A program made the position numbers and the translations under genes. A model generated the notes under the pieces. It did no database searches. It was not told the DNA's origin and saw only the letters and a list, made by a program, of their open reading frames with translations. A stretch of DNA of 64,000 nt, taken from assembly GCA_945861715.1 (NCBI GenBank), contig CAMAVK010000003.1, positions 67,344 through 131,343 of the forward strand, in the 5' to 3' direction. The first letter of the stretch is position 1. Each line of letters opens with the position of its first letter. Positions 1 through 8,137 of this stretch are shown piece after piece. This DNA is from Candidatus Woesearchaeota archaeon (GTDB lineage: Archaea; Nanobdellota; Nanobdellia; Woesearchaeales; GW2011-AR9).

Positions 1-1062
1 CGAAACGACACAGCAATCAAAGAAACAAATCTCGTAGAAGAAGTTCTAACCAAAAACGAGCTTTGTAAGCAAAATGTAGCCACTTTATTTCAACAGCGCA
101 ATCAAATCGCAGCAACCTGGGCTCTAGAATCTGTGATGGAAAATCCAACGAGTATCGCATCTTATCGTGCAGCACTCCACGCGCTTCCACTAAACGCAGC
201 TTCGAGAGAAACAATACTTAAGGAGGTACTTCAACAATACCTCATACCAAACAATAATTGTGTAAGCCCAGAGCATTTGCAAACGCTCACATCCATTTTA
301 AATGTATACGCGAGAGCCAAACGTACCTATGACAAAACAAAAGATTTTATTTTTGAATACAATCAGCGTCTCGTTATCTCAATAGCAAGAAAGTATCTTC
401 ATCGAGGTCTTGATTACCTCGATCTCATTCAAGAGGGTAATGACCGAATGTTGCATGCTATGGAAAAATATGACCTCAATCGAGGAAATAAATTTAGTAC
501 TTATGCTACTTGGTGGATTCGTCAAGGTATAACAAGAGCCATTGCAGACCAAGGAAGAACGATACGAATTCCAGTTCATCTCTGCTCAAAATATAATGCT
601 CTTAATCAATTTACTAAAAACTATCGCAATGAGCATGGTCACAACCCATCTCCTGAAGAGGTCATGGCTGCGTTACATCTAACAAAAATAGCGTATGCCG
701 GGTTAACCCAAAATAATCCCACCTCATTACAGACAAAAATAGGTGATGATGACGGAGCGGAGTTAGGAAATCTTCTAGATGGAACAAAACCAGAAATGGA
801 GGGATTTGGAAAAATTCGAAGACCTGATGAAGCAGATCCTGAAAATTCCGGTGGTTTCAACGAAGTGATGGACCGAGCAGATTTAGACCCTCGGCAAAGA
901 CGAGTTCTAAGTTTACGTTTTGGGTCAGAAGGTGTTGATCACACCCTCGATGAAATAGGCCAGCTATTCGATCTCACCCGTGAACGGGTCCGTCAAATCG
1001 AAAAAAAAGCACTCGAGAAATTACAAAGAGCCTACGCAAGAGAAAGTTCGAAATCAAAATAA
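1..1062 (+). CDS. Sigma-70 family RNA polymerase sigma factor, 5' partial
   Basis: Bacterial-type primary-like sigma factor, which would direct RNA polymerase to promoters. The frame is open to the left window edge, so the GTG/ATG near 133 is probably internal and the N-terminus is missing. Counting from the edge, region 2 shows the 2.2 motif LIQEGN and the 2.3-2.4 block STYATWWIRQ plus ADQGRTIRIPVH. Region 3 follows (NPSPEEVM), and region 4 has LDEIGQLFDLTRERVRQIEKK, the classical -35 recognition helix-turn-helix, of which only part is quoted here: DLTRERVRQIE. All three core domains look intact. Archaea normally use TBP/TFB, and this window is full of TATA promoters. Complete sigma factors have been reported in a few uncultivated archaea from single-cell genomes. 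Whether it binds the archaeal polymerase is unknown. Confidence 0.93.
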   Translation, partial: RNDTAIKETNLVEEVLTKNELCKQNVATLFQQRNQIAATWALESVMENPTSIASYRAALHALPLNAASRETILKEVLQQYLIPNNNCVSPEHLQTLTSILNVYARAKRTYDKTKDFIFEYNQRLVISIARKYLHRGLDYLDLIQEGNDRMLHAMEKYDLNRGNKFSTYATWWIRQGITRAIADQGRTIRIPVHLCSKYNALNQFTKNYRNEHGHNPSPEEVMAALHLTKIAYAGLTQNNPTSLQTKIGDDDGAELGNLLDGTKPEMEGFGKIRRPDEADPENSGGFNEVMDRADLDPRQRRVLSLRFGSEGVDHTLDEIGQLFDLTRERVRQIEKKALEKLQRAYARESSKSK

Positions 1063-1159
1063 CCAGAAATAATCCAATTCACTTTATATAGCGATTACTA
1101 AAAAATAATGGTACCAACTACCAAGTAAAAATTGCTTTAAAACGATAATCCAATAACAA

Positions 1160-3100
1160 ATGGCATCCAATCCCGTCCTTGAAGAGTTAATCCGTAGTAC
1201 ACGTTTCCTCGAAGTAGAAATGACTCGCAATATTACCTCATCATCAGCCAATATATACCACGGAATTATCCCAGTCCCTAGCATAGATGAAAATTCTGTC
1301 ATTCTGAAACTCTTTCCAATAGTGCTCACTATTGGTGAACCGCACCAAAGTGAACATACCGCAACACATACGGAAGCGTCGTATCAAATTCACCTCGCAC
1401 TCGACAATCCATTAATAATTGGCGATGGAACACTAGAAGGTCGCTTAAATCAAATAGTGGAAAATGACAATATTTCCATAGAAGTAGCACGCCTAAGCCT
1501 GCATCACCCAAGTATTGCAATTACAAGAATCACCTACGGCACCTATGAGGCAAGAAACACTGAACTCGATCATATTCAAAAATTACACGCAGATGCATTT
1601 AGTCTATCCGGCAAATCAAATAAAAAACCATTGTCCAAACAAAATGATCCTGAACACCTACAAGCAAAAATAAAACAATTAGAATCTACAATCAAAACAA
1701 TGAGTGATTCAGCTGCTGTAGCTGCTAAACAAAAAATTCCATCGATCCCAACAACTCCATCGATCCCTACTACTTCGCAATCTTCATCTCCAAGCAAAGC
1801 AGCAGAGTATCCCATCCTTAACGGGTTAGTCTCAGATCTAAGAAAGCAACTCGAAGCCCAGCAAAAAGAGTACGCAACTGCACTAGGACACCTACGTGAT
1901 GGTCAGAAAGCTAACAGCACTTTGCAGCAATCGTATCGTGTACTCCAAGGTCAGTATAGTGAGCTTGAAGTCAATCACCGCAAAGAACAGGGACTTCACA
2001 ACACCATTGAACGTGAGTATAACACTCTTCAAGAAAAATACAGCGCACTTCAAATCAAGCTTACCACACTTACAAAGACTCCGAGCATGTCTGGGACACA
2101 AGAGGTGGAACTTATCAAGAAAGTAACACGCCTAGAACAGGACCTCGCCAGCCTCAAGAGACAAAGAGAGGGGTTTATTACCTCAAATCGTGCTCTTGAA
2201 ACCGACAGAGACAAGTATCAAGCAAGATCAATTGCAAGAAAAAAGAAGATTACGGTCTTAGAAAATGCACTCGAAAGTACTATCACAAGTGAAACACAAG
2301 CAAGAGAAAATCAAACTCTTCGTCATGATGCTATTCTCGCTGTATCCGAACTATATTGTGCAACGTTACGGGCATCGCGCGCATCTATCAGGGTAATCAA
2401 TCAAATAAAACCAACACAAATTCAACCGGAATTAATATTACCAGTTCCCGATTCTCAATTAGAGCCGTGTGCTGTTCCGCGTTCTCCCATTACTTCAGCA
2501 AACATTGTCATTCAACAACCTGAAAAACCAATGCCATTAACACCTCTTGAGCCACTCATTACTCTTGCAAGAACATTTGCGAAAACAATTATTTCCTATA
2601 ACGCGTATGAGAATGATGATACTATCTTACTAGGTCCAATGGATTCAGATGAACAAGGAGTTTATCCGTGGTCAACCAGATTCAATCTTCGTAATATGAA
2701 TGGCGACATGCAATATCTGGCACTCACAAAAGGCAGCCTGGAGGGTCTTGCTCCAAGTACCATAATTCGAAGGCAATATCTAGACAAATTACCTGATTAT
2801 CACGCAATCGCTCCCGAATGTACCAGTGCGAACCTTGAATCATTGCCCGCAAGTGCGGTACTATTTTTTCAATTATTAGCCCTTGGTAAGGGGCCCTCTG
2901 CCTCAGGTAGCTCCATAAGTTCCGTTTTCGGTTGGACCGAACAAGATCTAAATCTCGCCCGTGAATACAATTTATTAGATGACAATCAAAGCAAAGGAGC
3001 GTTAAAAAAAAGTTTAGTTGGACTCGTCCAAAAAACATATGGATATTTCATGGAAAACAGAATTGCGTTGTATAAAGAATTTTCAAACGCACCAAAATAG
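1160..3100 (+). CDS. Large coiled-coil protein of unknown function
   Basis: 646 residues with no family that I recognise. Residues 1-150 look globular and beta-rich. A Ser/Pro/Thr-rich linker around 190-215 leads into a long heptad-like coiled coil (about 215-400, rich in Glu, Gln, Lys and Leu). The C-terminal 200 residues look globular again and include a Trp-containing segment (YPWSTRFNLRN). No signal peptide or membrane helix is visible, so it is probably cytoplasmic. It lies 97 bp after the sigma factor on the same strand with its own A/T-rich promoter-like element (TTTAAAAC about 24 bp before the ATG). A structural or scaffold role is possible but unproven. Confidence 0.75.
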   Translation: MASNPVLEELIRSTRFLEVEMTRNITSSSANIYHGIIPVPSIDENSVILKLFPIVLTIGEPHQSEHTATHTEASYQIHLALDNPLIIGDGTLEGRLNQIVENDNISIEVARLSLHHPSIAITRITYGTYEARNTELDHIQKLHADAFSLSGKSNKKPLSKQNDPEHLQAKIKQLESTIKTMSDSAAVAAKQKIPSIPTTPSIPTTSQSSSPSKAAEYPILNGLVSDLRKQLEAQQKEYATALGHLRDGQKANSTLQQSYRVLQGQYSELEVNHRKEQGLHNTIEREYNTLQEKYSALQIKLTTLTKTPSMSGTQEVELIKKVTRLEQDLASLKRQREGFITSNRALETDRDKYQARSIARKKKITVLENALESTITSETQARENQTLRHDAILAVSELYCATLRASRASIRVINQIKPTQIQPELILPVPDSQLEPCAVPRSPITSANIVIQQPEKPMPLTPLEPLITLARTFAKTIISYNAYENDDTILLGPMDSDEQGVYPWSTRFNLRNMNGDMQYLALTKGSLEGLAPSTIIRRQYLDKLPDYHAIAPECTSANLESLPASAVLFFQLLALGKGPSASGSSISSVFGWTEQDLNLAREYNLLDDNQSKGALKKSLVGLVQKTYGYFMENRIALYKEFSNAPK

Positions 3101-3126
3101 AAGAACCTGAACCAAAAAATAAGAGT

Positions 3127-3135
3127 AAAAAAAAA
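3127..3135 (-). terminator. Oligo-T terminator for the OB-fold lipoprotein gene
   Basis: Nine consecutive T on the minus strand just after the stop of the 3147-3443 gene. Archaeal RNA polymerase terminates at such T-runs without needing a hairpin. Confidence 0.5.
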
Positions 3136-3146
3136 TCAACGCCTTA

Positions 3147-3443
3147 TTATTCTTTTACTTTAATATAATACCCAAAGATGGTATCCTTTATTAACACACC
3201 AGATACTGTTATCTTATCCCCTTCTGCAGGCAATCGCGCAACACTAACACCGATATCCCCCGTTTCATCCGTCAATGTATACCCAGACAAATCCCCTATT
3301 TTAATCGTCTTTGACACAGTACCGGACACAGTAACATCAGACCCTACATGATCTGCATTCTTAATCTCTGAAATTTTCTGGACAGAGCAACCAGCAACCA
3401 ATAGCACCAAAAGTGCCATTGCAATAATGTAAATAGTTTTCAT
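3147..3443 (-). CDS. Small secreted lipoprotein with OB-fold-like domain
   Basis: About 98 residues. The start at 3443 (MKTIYIIAMALL) is preferred over a GTG seven codons upstream because a TATA-like TTTATATG lies about 25 bp before it. A hydrophobic N-terminal segment ends in a lipobox-like LLVAGC, so it is probably lipid-anchored outside the cell. The remaining 75 residues (VTVSGTVSKTIKIGD, YTLTDETGDIGV, ITVSGVLI) have the strand pattern of small OB-fold 'tRNA_anti-like' proteins. The ligand is unknown. Confidence 0.75.
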   Translation of the reverse strand: MKTIYIIAMALLVLLVAGCSVQKISEIKNADHVGSDVTVSGTVSKTIKIGDLSGYTLTDETGDIGVSVARLPAEGDKITVSGVLIKDTIFGYYIKVKE

Positions 3444-3537
3444 AACCATCTGATACCTATCCACACATATAAACCTTGACTAAATATATATAACACTTCT
3501 AACACATATAATACTCAATATCCACCAGAACATAAAC

Positions 3538-4083
3538 CTATACTCGTTTTTTCCCGCCCAATATTTTCCTCAATTCATCCCACTGATCTGCTGCAACAAT
3601 ATACCCCACACAATTAGCCTTCCCACACTTGCATGGATGCTCAGCATAATGTTCTAAATCATATCCATAATTATAACCTAGCTCTTCCCCAAGCGAAATA
3701 TTTCGTAGTGCAACAACCCAAATCTTTCCCTCTTGAACAGACGACTCACAATTTCCATCGCATGAATGATTAATCAATCGAGCAGGATTCCACTCCACAT
3801 TCCCATCAATATCCCATGTATCATCAAGTTCAAAAATATATACTGCACCTAGCGACGGGTCTTTTTTCGCCATAGAAATTGCGCGCAGTGCCCTGCGAGT
3901 AGACTCCTTTTTTCGGATTTTATCCCCCACATACTCAATAATCCGCTCACCCTTCTTAATCGCGCGTGATGCAAATACTCCAGAGCCATGAATAGAAGAC
4001 GAAGAAATAGAAATGGATGAGGTGTCAAGATTGCTTGATTCAATAATTTCGATAGTTCCCTCTCCTCTATTATTTTGTGTCAT
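3538..4083 (-). CDS. SET-domain protein (predicted protein-lysine methyltransferase)
   Basis: 181 residues, nearly all SET domain. Visible motifs are GSGVFASRAIKKGE (N-terminal SET strand), RLINHSCDGNCES (the NHS cofactor/knot motif), EELGYNYGYD (the ELxxDY-like motif, here with Asn before Tyr) and a post-SET zinc motif PCKCGKANCVGYI near the C-terminus. SET enzymes transfer methyl groups from S-adenosylmethionine to lysines. Targets in archaea can be chromatin proteins or many cytoplasmic proteins. A complete post-SET is more typical of eukaryotic-type enzymes. The first 30 residues are Ser-rich and look disordered. It is divergent from the next gene, with no partner nearby. Confidence 0.9.
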   Translation of the reverse strand: MTQNNRGEGTIEIIESSNLDTSSISISSSSIHGSGVFASRAIKKGERIIEYVGDKIRKKESTRRALRAISMAKKDPSLGAVYIFELDDTWDIDGNVEWNPARLINHSCDGNCESSVQEGKIWVVALRNISLGEELGYNYGYDLEHYAEHPCKCGKANCVGYIVAADQWDELRKILGGKKRV

Positions 4084-4138
4084 CTTTTTTCATGAATAAT
4101 CCAAAACCTACTTAAATCCTCTTTCATTATGATGAAAT

Positions 4139-4687
4139 ATGGGTATTATTGAGCGATCTCGTGTATATCGGACAATTAAACTAGAACGTATTGCCAAGAT
4201 GTTACTGAAGATAGGTCTGAGCGCAAATCAAATGACGGCTATTTCCCTTGCAACGGGAATCGCTGCCGTTTACATTTTATTTCAAAATCATGCCTTATTC
4301 ATTATTTTAGCAATCACCCATCTCGTAGCCGACGGACTCGATGGAGTTATCGCAAGGTATTCAACATCAACCCTATTCGGAAAATACTTCGATGCCATAA
4401 CAGACGCCTCAATAAACCTTCTTGCAATCCTCAAAATCGCCTACACCCTAAAAGACCCCTACTTCTATATTATCTGTGCATTATTCATCTTAGTCTACAC
4501 TCTCTATCTCCTAAGCAAAATGAATCTCCCAATTCTTCAAAGTAGAACCATCACTCTGCTCATCCTCACACTAGCCCCACTTCACTTTAGCATCCCCTAT
4601 ATTGCTATCTTCACAACAGGCTTTTGTGTATTTTTTTCCGCTGCTAAAATGATAGAAGTACAAGCACCAAGATGGTTTCAAAGATAA
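4139..4687 (+). CDS. CDP-alcohol phosphatidyltransferase family membrane protein
   Basis: 182-residue integral membrane enzyme. It carries the family signature D-x2-DG-x2-AR-x8-G-x3-D-x3-D (from DGLDGVIARY through FDAITD, residues about 64-90), which binds metal and the CDP-activated lipid. About five to six hydrophobic helices follow. In archaea such enzymes attach a polar head group (inositol phosphate, serine or glycerol phosphate) to CDP-archaeol, which would be supplied by the CarS homolog at 31304. The specific head group cannot be told from sequence. The ATG follows a TATA-like AAATCCTC region with a short leader. Confidence 0.88.
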   Translation: MGIIERSRVYRTIKLERIAKMLLKIGLSANQMTAISLATGIAAVYILFQNHALFIILAITHLVADGLDGVIARYSTSTLFGKYFDAITDASINLLAILKIAYTLKDPYFYIICALFILVYTLYLLSKMNLPILQSRTITLLILTLAPLHFSIPYIAIFTTGFCVFFSAAKMIEVQAPRWFQR

Positions 4688-4710
4688 GGAATTAAAAAAT
4701 TCCCACCAAA

Positions 4711-4722
4711 TATTTATATAAT
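4711..4722 (+). promoter_or_regulatory. TATA promoter of the thr leader / thrS transcript
   Basis: A/T-rich box TATTTATATAAT preceded by an A/C-rich BRE-like stretch. Its centre is about 26 bp upstream of the leader-peptide ATG at 4743, the spacing seen at many leaderless promoters in this window. Transcription should therefore begin at or next to 4743 and leave a leader of about 226 nt before thrS. Confidence 0.75.
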
Positions 4723-4742
4723 CCCTCCTACTCGCAACTAAA

Positions 4743-4799
4743 ATGTCTCAACTAAATCAGACAGTAACAATCAGTACTACTACTTCTACTACTCGTTAG
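4743..4799 (+). CDS. Threonine-rich leader peptide upstream of thrS
   Basis: An 18-codon ORF that begins at the predicted transcription start and ends in TAG. The peptide is MSQLNQTVTISTTTSTTR. Seven of its 18 residues are Thr (two ACA, five ACT), five of them clustered in the last seven codons (TTTSTT then Arg). Position, length, composition and the hairpin-forming sequence right after the stop match amino-acid attenuator leaders such as the Thr-rich peptide of the enteric thr operon. Here it precedes threonyl-tRNA synthetase. The likely role is to sense charged tRNA-Thr through ribosome stalling. The function is an inference. Confidence 0.72.
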   Translation: MSQLNQTVTISTTTSTTR

Positions 4800-4800
4800 A

Positions 4801-4843
4801 TTGGGCCCTTCATTTCGGTTCCGCCCACCAAAAGAGAACCCAA
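4801..4843 (+). promoter_or_regulatory. Mutually exclusive hairpins following the leader ORF (putative attenuator)
   Basis: Begins one base after the leader stop codon. TGGGC (4802-4806) can pair with GCCCA (4823-4827). GGTTC (4817-4821) can pair with GAACC (4836-4840). TTGGG (4801-4805) can also pair with CCCAA (4839-4843). The first two stems are interleaved and so exclude each other as simple hairpins. A ribosome at the leader stop would cover 4800-4812 and block the first stem, while one stalled on the Thr codons would not. No T-run follows before thrS, so simple intrinsic termination is unlikely. The remaining 125 nt to thrS are A/C-rich and look unstructured. Confidence 0.55.
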
Positions 4844-4968
4844 AATAATATGATTTGTCAGTAAAGACAACCAGTAAAAAGCAACATACATAAAAAGACA
4901 AAACTGTAACCCCCAAGAATAATCTAAATTAACACAAAAAAGAATACACAAACTAACAAGGTGAAATC

Positions 4969-7194
4969 ATGAAAATCTTAGCAGTTCACGCAGACTATAT
5001 TGAATATCAAGCAACAAAAAAAGCCCTCAAAAGCGCGGAAGCAAACATCAAAGAAGAAATGGAACGAGTCGAAGAATGCCTCGTCATCTTCACAAGCGTG
5101 GAAAAACGCGACGAAGGACATAGAGAAATCGTGCTTGAACAATATCAACAAGAAGTGGATAAAGTTGCAGATCAAGTCAAACCAAAAAACATCGTTGTCT
5201 ACCCCTACGCGCATCTCTCATCCAGCTTAGCAAGTCCGCAATACGCCGAGGAATTTTTGAAAGCCGCAGAAAAAAAACTCAGCGTTAAATACAACGTATA
5301 CCGCGCACCATTTGGCTGGTACAAAGCCTTCACCATCAAATCAAAAGGACACCCCCTCTCCGAACTCAGTAGAGAATTTGGCCAAGGAGAAAATATTCCA
5401 TCTGTAAACAAAGCATCACCTGCGGAAAATACACCAGCTTCAACAAACCTCAAACGAGAATCTAAGGATGAACTATTTGAAATCAACAATAAAGATCTGA
5501 GCGTTGAAGAAAAAATAAATCTAACCGCAGCCCTTCTCACCGGCGCAGCCATACAAGAACTCTTTGTAGAAGCAAAGATAGGTTCCATCGGATTCTACCA
5601 CAACCAAACATATGTAGATATCACTGGTGTAAAAATAAAATCAGATGACCTCGAGCGAATCCAAAAACACGCATTGAAGCTTGCACAAAAAGGCACATCC
5701 ATCGAAAAAGTAGTAGCACCAACACACGAATTACAAAAACAAATAGCGCAAGACCTCAAAAAAGATGCATACACCTATCAACTCAGCAAAGTAGAATGCG
5801 TCCCAACCTATGCCAACCCATTCATCGCAAACACCAAGGAAATTGGAGCGTTAAAACTCCTCTCCCTCTCCAGTGCCTATTGGAAAAACAATGCAAGCAA
5901 CCTTCAACTCATACGAATCAACCTCGTAGGCTTCAGAACCCAAGAAGAGTTAGAAAAATTCCAAAAAGAGAAAGAGGATCAAGAAAACAGATCCCACATC
6001 AAGATTGGAAAAGAACAAGGACTCTTCATCATTTCCGAGTTAGTAGGTCCCGGTCTACCTCTGATTGCACCAAAAGGAATGATCATCCGAAATGAAATAA
6101 CGAGCTACCTTTGGAGTCTCCATAAAGACAAAGGATACCAACAGGTGTGGACGCCACATATTGCAAAAACGGAACTCTACAAAACATCCGGCCACTGGGA
6201 TAAATTTGGTGACGAGCTATTCAAAGTCAAAGGAAAAACGGATGACTTTGTCATGAAACCTATGAACTGTCCGCATCACATGCAGATTTTTGACGCATTT
6301 AATCACAGTTATCGTGACATGCCAATACGTTTCTTCGAACCAGCAACCATCTATCGAGATGAAAAATCAGGACAGCTAACCGGCCTCTCACGAGTTAGAG
6401 CCATCACCCAAGACGACGGACACCTATTCTGTCGAACAAGTCAAATAAAACAAGAAGTAAAAACCATCGTAGGCATCATTCACGAATTCTATGCAACTCT
6501 TGGAATGGACAAAGATTATTGGGTATCCCTAAGTGTGAGGGGTGATGACAAATCGAAATACTTAGGCGAAGATGCAGCATGGAATCTCGCAGAAACGAGT
6601 TTGGAGGAAGCGGCAATTGAAAACAAATTACCCTATAAACGTATTCCTGGTGAAGCCGCGTTCTACGGACCAAAACTCGACTTCATGTTTAAAGACGCAC
6701 TCGGGCGTGAGTGGCAACTTGCAACCATTCAATGTGATTTTAATCTTCCAGAACGTTTCAACTTAAGTTACATGAACGAAGAGGGCAAAAAAGAACGGCC
6801 TGTCGTAATTCATCGAGCAATCTCAGGGTCACTCGAACGCTTCCTCTCTATCTTAATTGAACATCACGCAGGAAAATTCCCATTATGGCTAAGCCCAGTT
6901 CAAGTCAAAATCGTAACTGTAACCGATCGCAACGTACCATTTGCTCGTGATTTAAAAGATGCTCTCCAAAAGCACGGTATCCGTGTTGAAGTTAATGAAG
7001 ATCAAGAGACAATAGGGAAGAAAGTTCGCGACGCTCAAATGGAAAAAGTAAATTACATCGTAACCATTGGGGACAAAGAAATGGAAAAGAACTGTCTTGC
7101 CATAAGAACAAGAGCTGGCGATGTTAAATTCGAAGTAAACATAGCAGATTTCATCAAAGACCTCAGAACAGAAATCGACACCAAAAAGAATTAA
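4969..7194 (+). CDS. thrS: Threonyl-tRNA synthetase, archaeal/bacterial chimera
   Basis: 741 residues, about 100 more than usual. It charges tRNA-Thr. Residues 1-135 are the archaeal DTD-like editing domain (MKILAVHADYIEY, ending GHPLSELSRE), which removes mischarged Ser. A linker follows to about 184. Residues 185-340 align by eye with the bacterial N2 editing domain (AKIGSIGFYHN, SSAYWKNNASN), but its HxxxH motif reads LTAALLTGAA and its C-x-H region reads PTYANPFIAN, so the catalytic residues are gone. The catalytic core is bacterial in style (GKEQGLFIISE, PMNCPHH with the zinc Cys near 434, VIHRAISGSLERF). The anticodon-binding domain starts near 640. The start has the strong site AGGTGA, unlike the leaderless genes around it. 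Confidence 0.96.
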   Translation: MKILAVHADYIEYQATKKALKSAEANIKEEMERVEECLVIFTSVEKRDEGHREIVLEQYQQEVDKVADQVKPKNIVVYPYAHLSSSLASPQYAEEFLKAAEKKLSVKYNVYRAPFGWYKAFTIKSKGHPLSELSREFGQGENIPSVNKASPAENTPASTNLKRESKDELFEINNKDLSVEEKINLTAALLTGAAIQELFVEAKIGSIGFYHNQTYVDITGVKIKSDDLERIQKHALKLAQKGTSIEKVVAPTHELQKQIAQDLKKDAYTYQLSKVECVPTYANPFIANTKEIGALKLLSLSSAYWKNNASNLQLIRINLVGFRTQEELEKFQKEKEDQENRSHIKIGKEQGLFIISELVGPGLPLIAPKGMIIRNEITSYLWSLHKDKGYQQVWTPHIAKTELYKTSGHWDKFGDELFKVKGKTDDFVMKPMNCPHHMQIFDAFNHSYRDMPIRFFEPATIYRDEKSGQLTGLSRVRAITQDDGHLFCRTSQIKQEVKTIVGIIHEFYATLGMDKDYWVSLSVRGDDKSKYLGEDAAWNLAETSLEEAAIENKLPYKRIPGEAAFYGPKLDFMFKDALGREWQLATIQCDFNLPERFNLSYMNEEGKKERPVVIHRAISGSLERFLSILIEHHAGKFPLWLSPVQVKIVTVTDRNVPFARDLKDALQKHGIRVEVNEDQETIGKKVRDAQMEKVNYIVTIGDKEMEKNCLAIRTRAGDVKFEVNIADFIKDLRTEIDTKKN

Positions 7195-7206
7195 TCCATA
7201 CACAAA

Positions 7207-7227
7207 TTTTCTTTTTTTTCTTTTTTT
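7207..7227 (+). terminator. T-rich terminator after thrS
   Basis: Three T-runs of 4, 8 and 7 separated by single C residues start 12 bp after the thrS stop: a typical archaeal intrinsic terminator. Confidence 0.7.
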
Positions 7228-7304
7228 GATTCATAATACCTTTTATCATCTATCTCCTCCCACATCAAAATATTCTTAAATCCCACCAAACAAAAAACCA
7301 CCAC

Positions 7305-8045
7305 ATGACATATCTTCTAGGAGTTGCTGGCGGAACGGGAAGCGGAAAAGGAACTATCACCGAATTAATCACCGCACATCTCACACTCTGGGGACTTACA
7401 TCTCATACGGTCTCAACCGATAACTGTTATAGGGACTTCAGCTATCTCCCAGAATCTGATCGTGACGCCATGTGTTTCAATCCGGACCTCAATTTCGATC
7501 ATCCAAACAGTGTTGACTTTGGGCGCCTCTTCACCTACGCAAAAAACCTAAAGGAGGGAAGAGCGTTTGAATACACGCAATACGATTTCTCAATACATAC
7601 CTACGGCCAACATAAAATTACCGTTCCAGCAAACCTGGATGTTGGGATAATTGAAGGAATTTATGCGCTCTATCCTAACTCCGAACATACTGAAAACCTT
7701 CCTGCCTTATACGACCATCGGATTTTTGTTGCCACAACCCCTTCATTATCCATGGGTCGTCGTTTTCTGCGTGATACGCAAGAGAGAGGACGAACACTTG
7801 AGCATGCAGTTAAACAATATCAAACAACCGTTGCACCCATGCACGACCAATATGTGTATCCTACTCGACTGCGAGCTGATGACATAGTAGAATGGCGTGG
7901 AGACGCAAGAAATCATGAAGACATAACAAAAGCAAAACTCATGGAAATTGCAAGACAAAAAGCACTCTTAATTTACGAAGCAGTCAAAAGTCCACTATTG
8001 CCCACACTAAACCCATCAACAATCTCAATCTCTAATCTATCTTAA
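7305..8045 (+). CDS. udk: Uridine kinase-like P-loop kinase
   Basis: 246 residues of the phosphoribulokinase/uridine kinase fold. A P-loop GGTGSGKGT lies at residues 9-17. STDNCYRDF corresponds to the substrate-binding D-x-Y-Y-R segment, NFDHPNSVDF to the conserved F-D-H-P-x-A/S block, VGIIEGIYAL to Walker B, and RRFLRDTQERGRT to the lid with its R-D-x2-x-RG signature. It would phosphorylate uridine/cytidine in pyrimidine salvage. DNCYRD replaces the common DSFYRD, and the C-terminus has an extra tail of about 20 residues. It stands alone, with the next gene 92 bp downstream under a separate promoter. Confidence 0.85.
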   Translation: MTYLLGVAGGTGSGKGTITELITAHLTLWGLTSHTVSTDNCYRDFSYLPESDRDAMCFNPDLNFDHPNSVDFGRLFTYAKNLKEGRAFEYTQYDFSIHTYGQHKITVPANLDVGIIEGIYALYPNSEHTENLPALYDHRIFVATTPSLSMGRRFLRDTQERGRTLEHAVKQYQTTVAPMHDQYVYPTRLRADDIVEWRGDARNHEDITKAKLMEIARQKALLIYEAVKSPLLPTLNPSTISISNLS

Positions 8046-8137
8046 CTAAAAGTATTATGTTCCAATCACAAACAATAAGAGTAATATTTTTAAACCACCT
8101 CTTCTCAAAACAACAAAACCACAACAGGTGAAACCCT

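Noticed and set aside
4801-4843. T-box riboswitch before thrS
   Set aside because: The T-box core sequence is not present in the sense strand, there is no long specifier stem, and T-boxes are not known in archaea. The leader-peptide model fits better.
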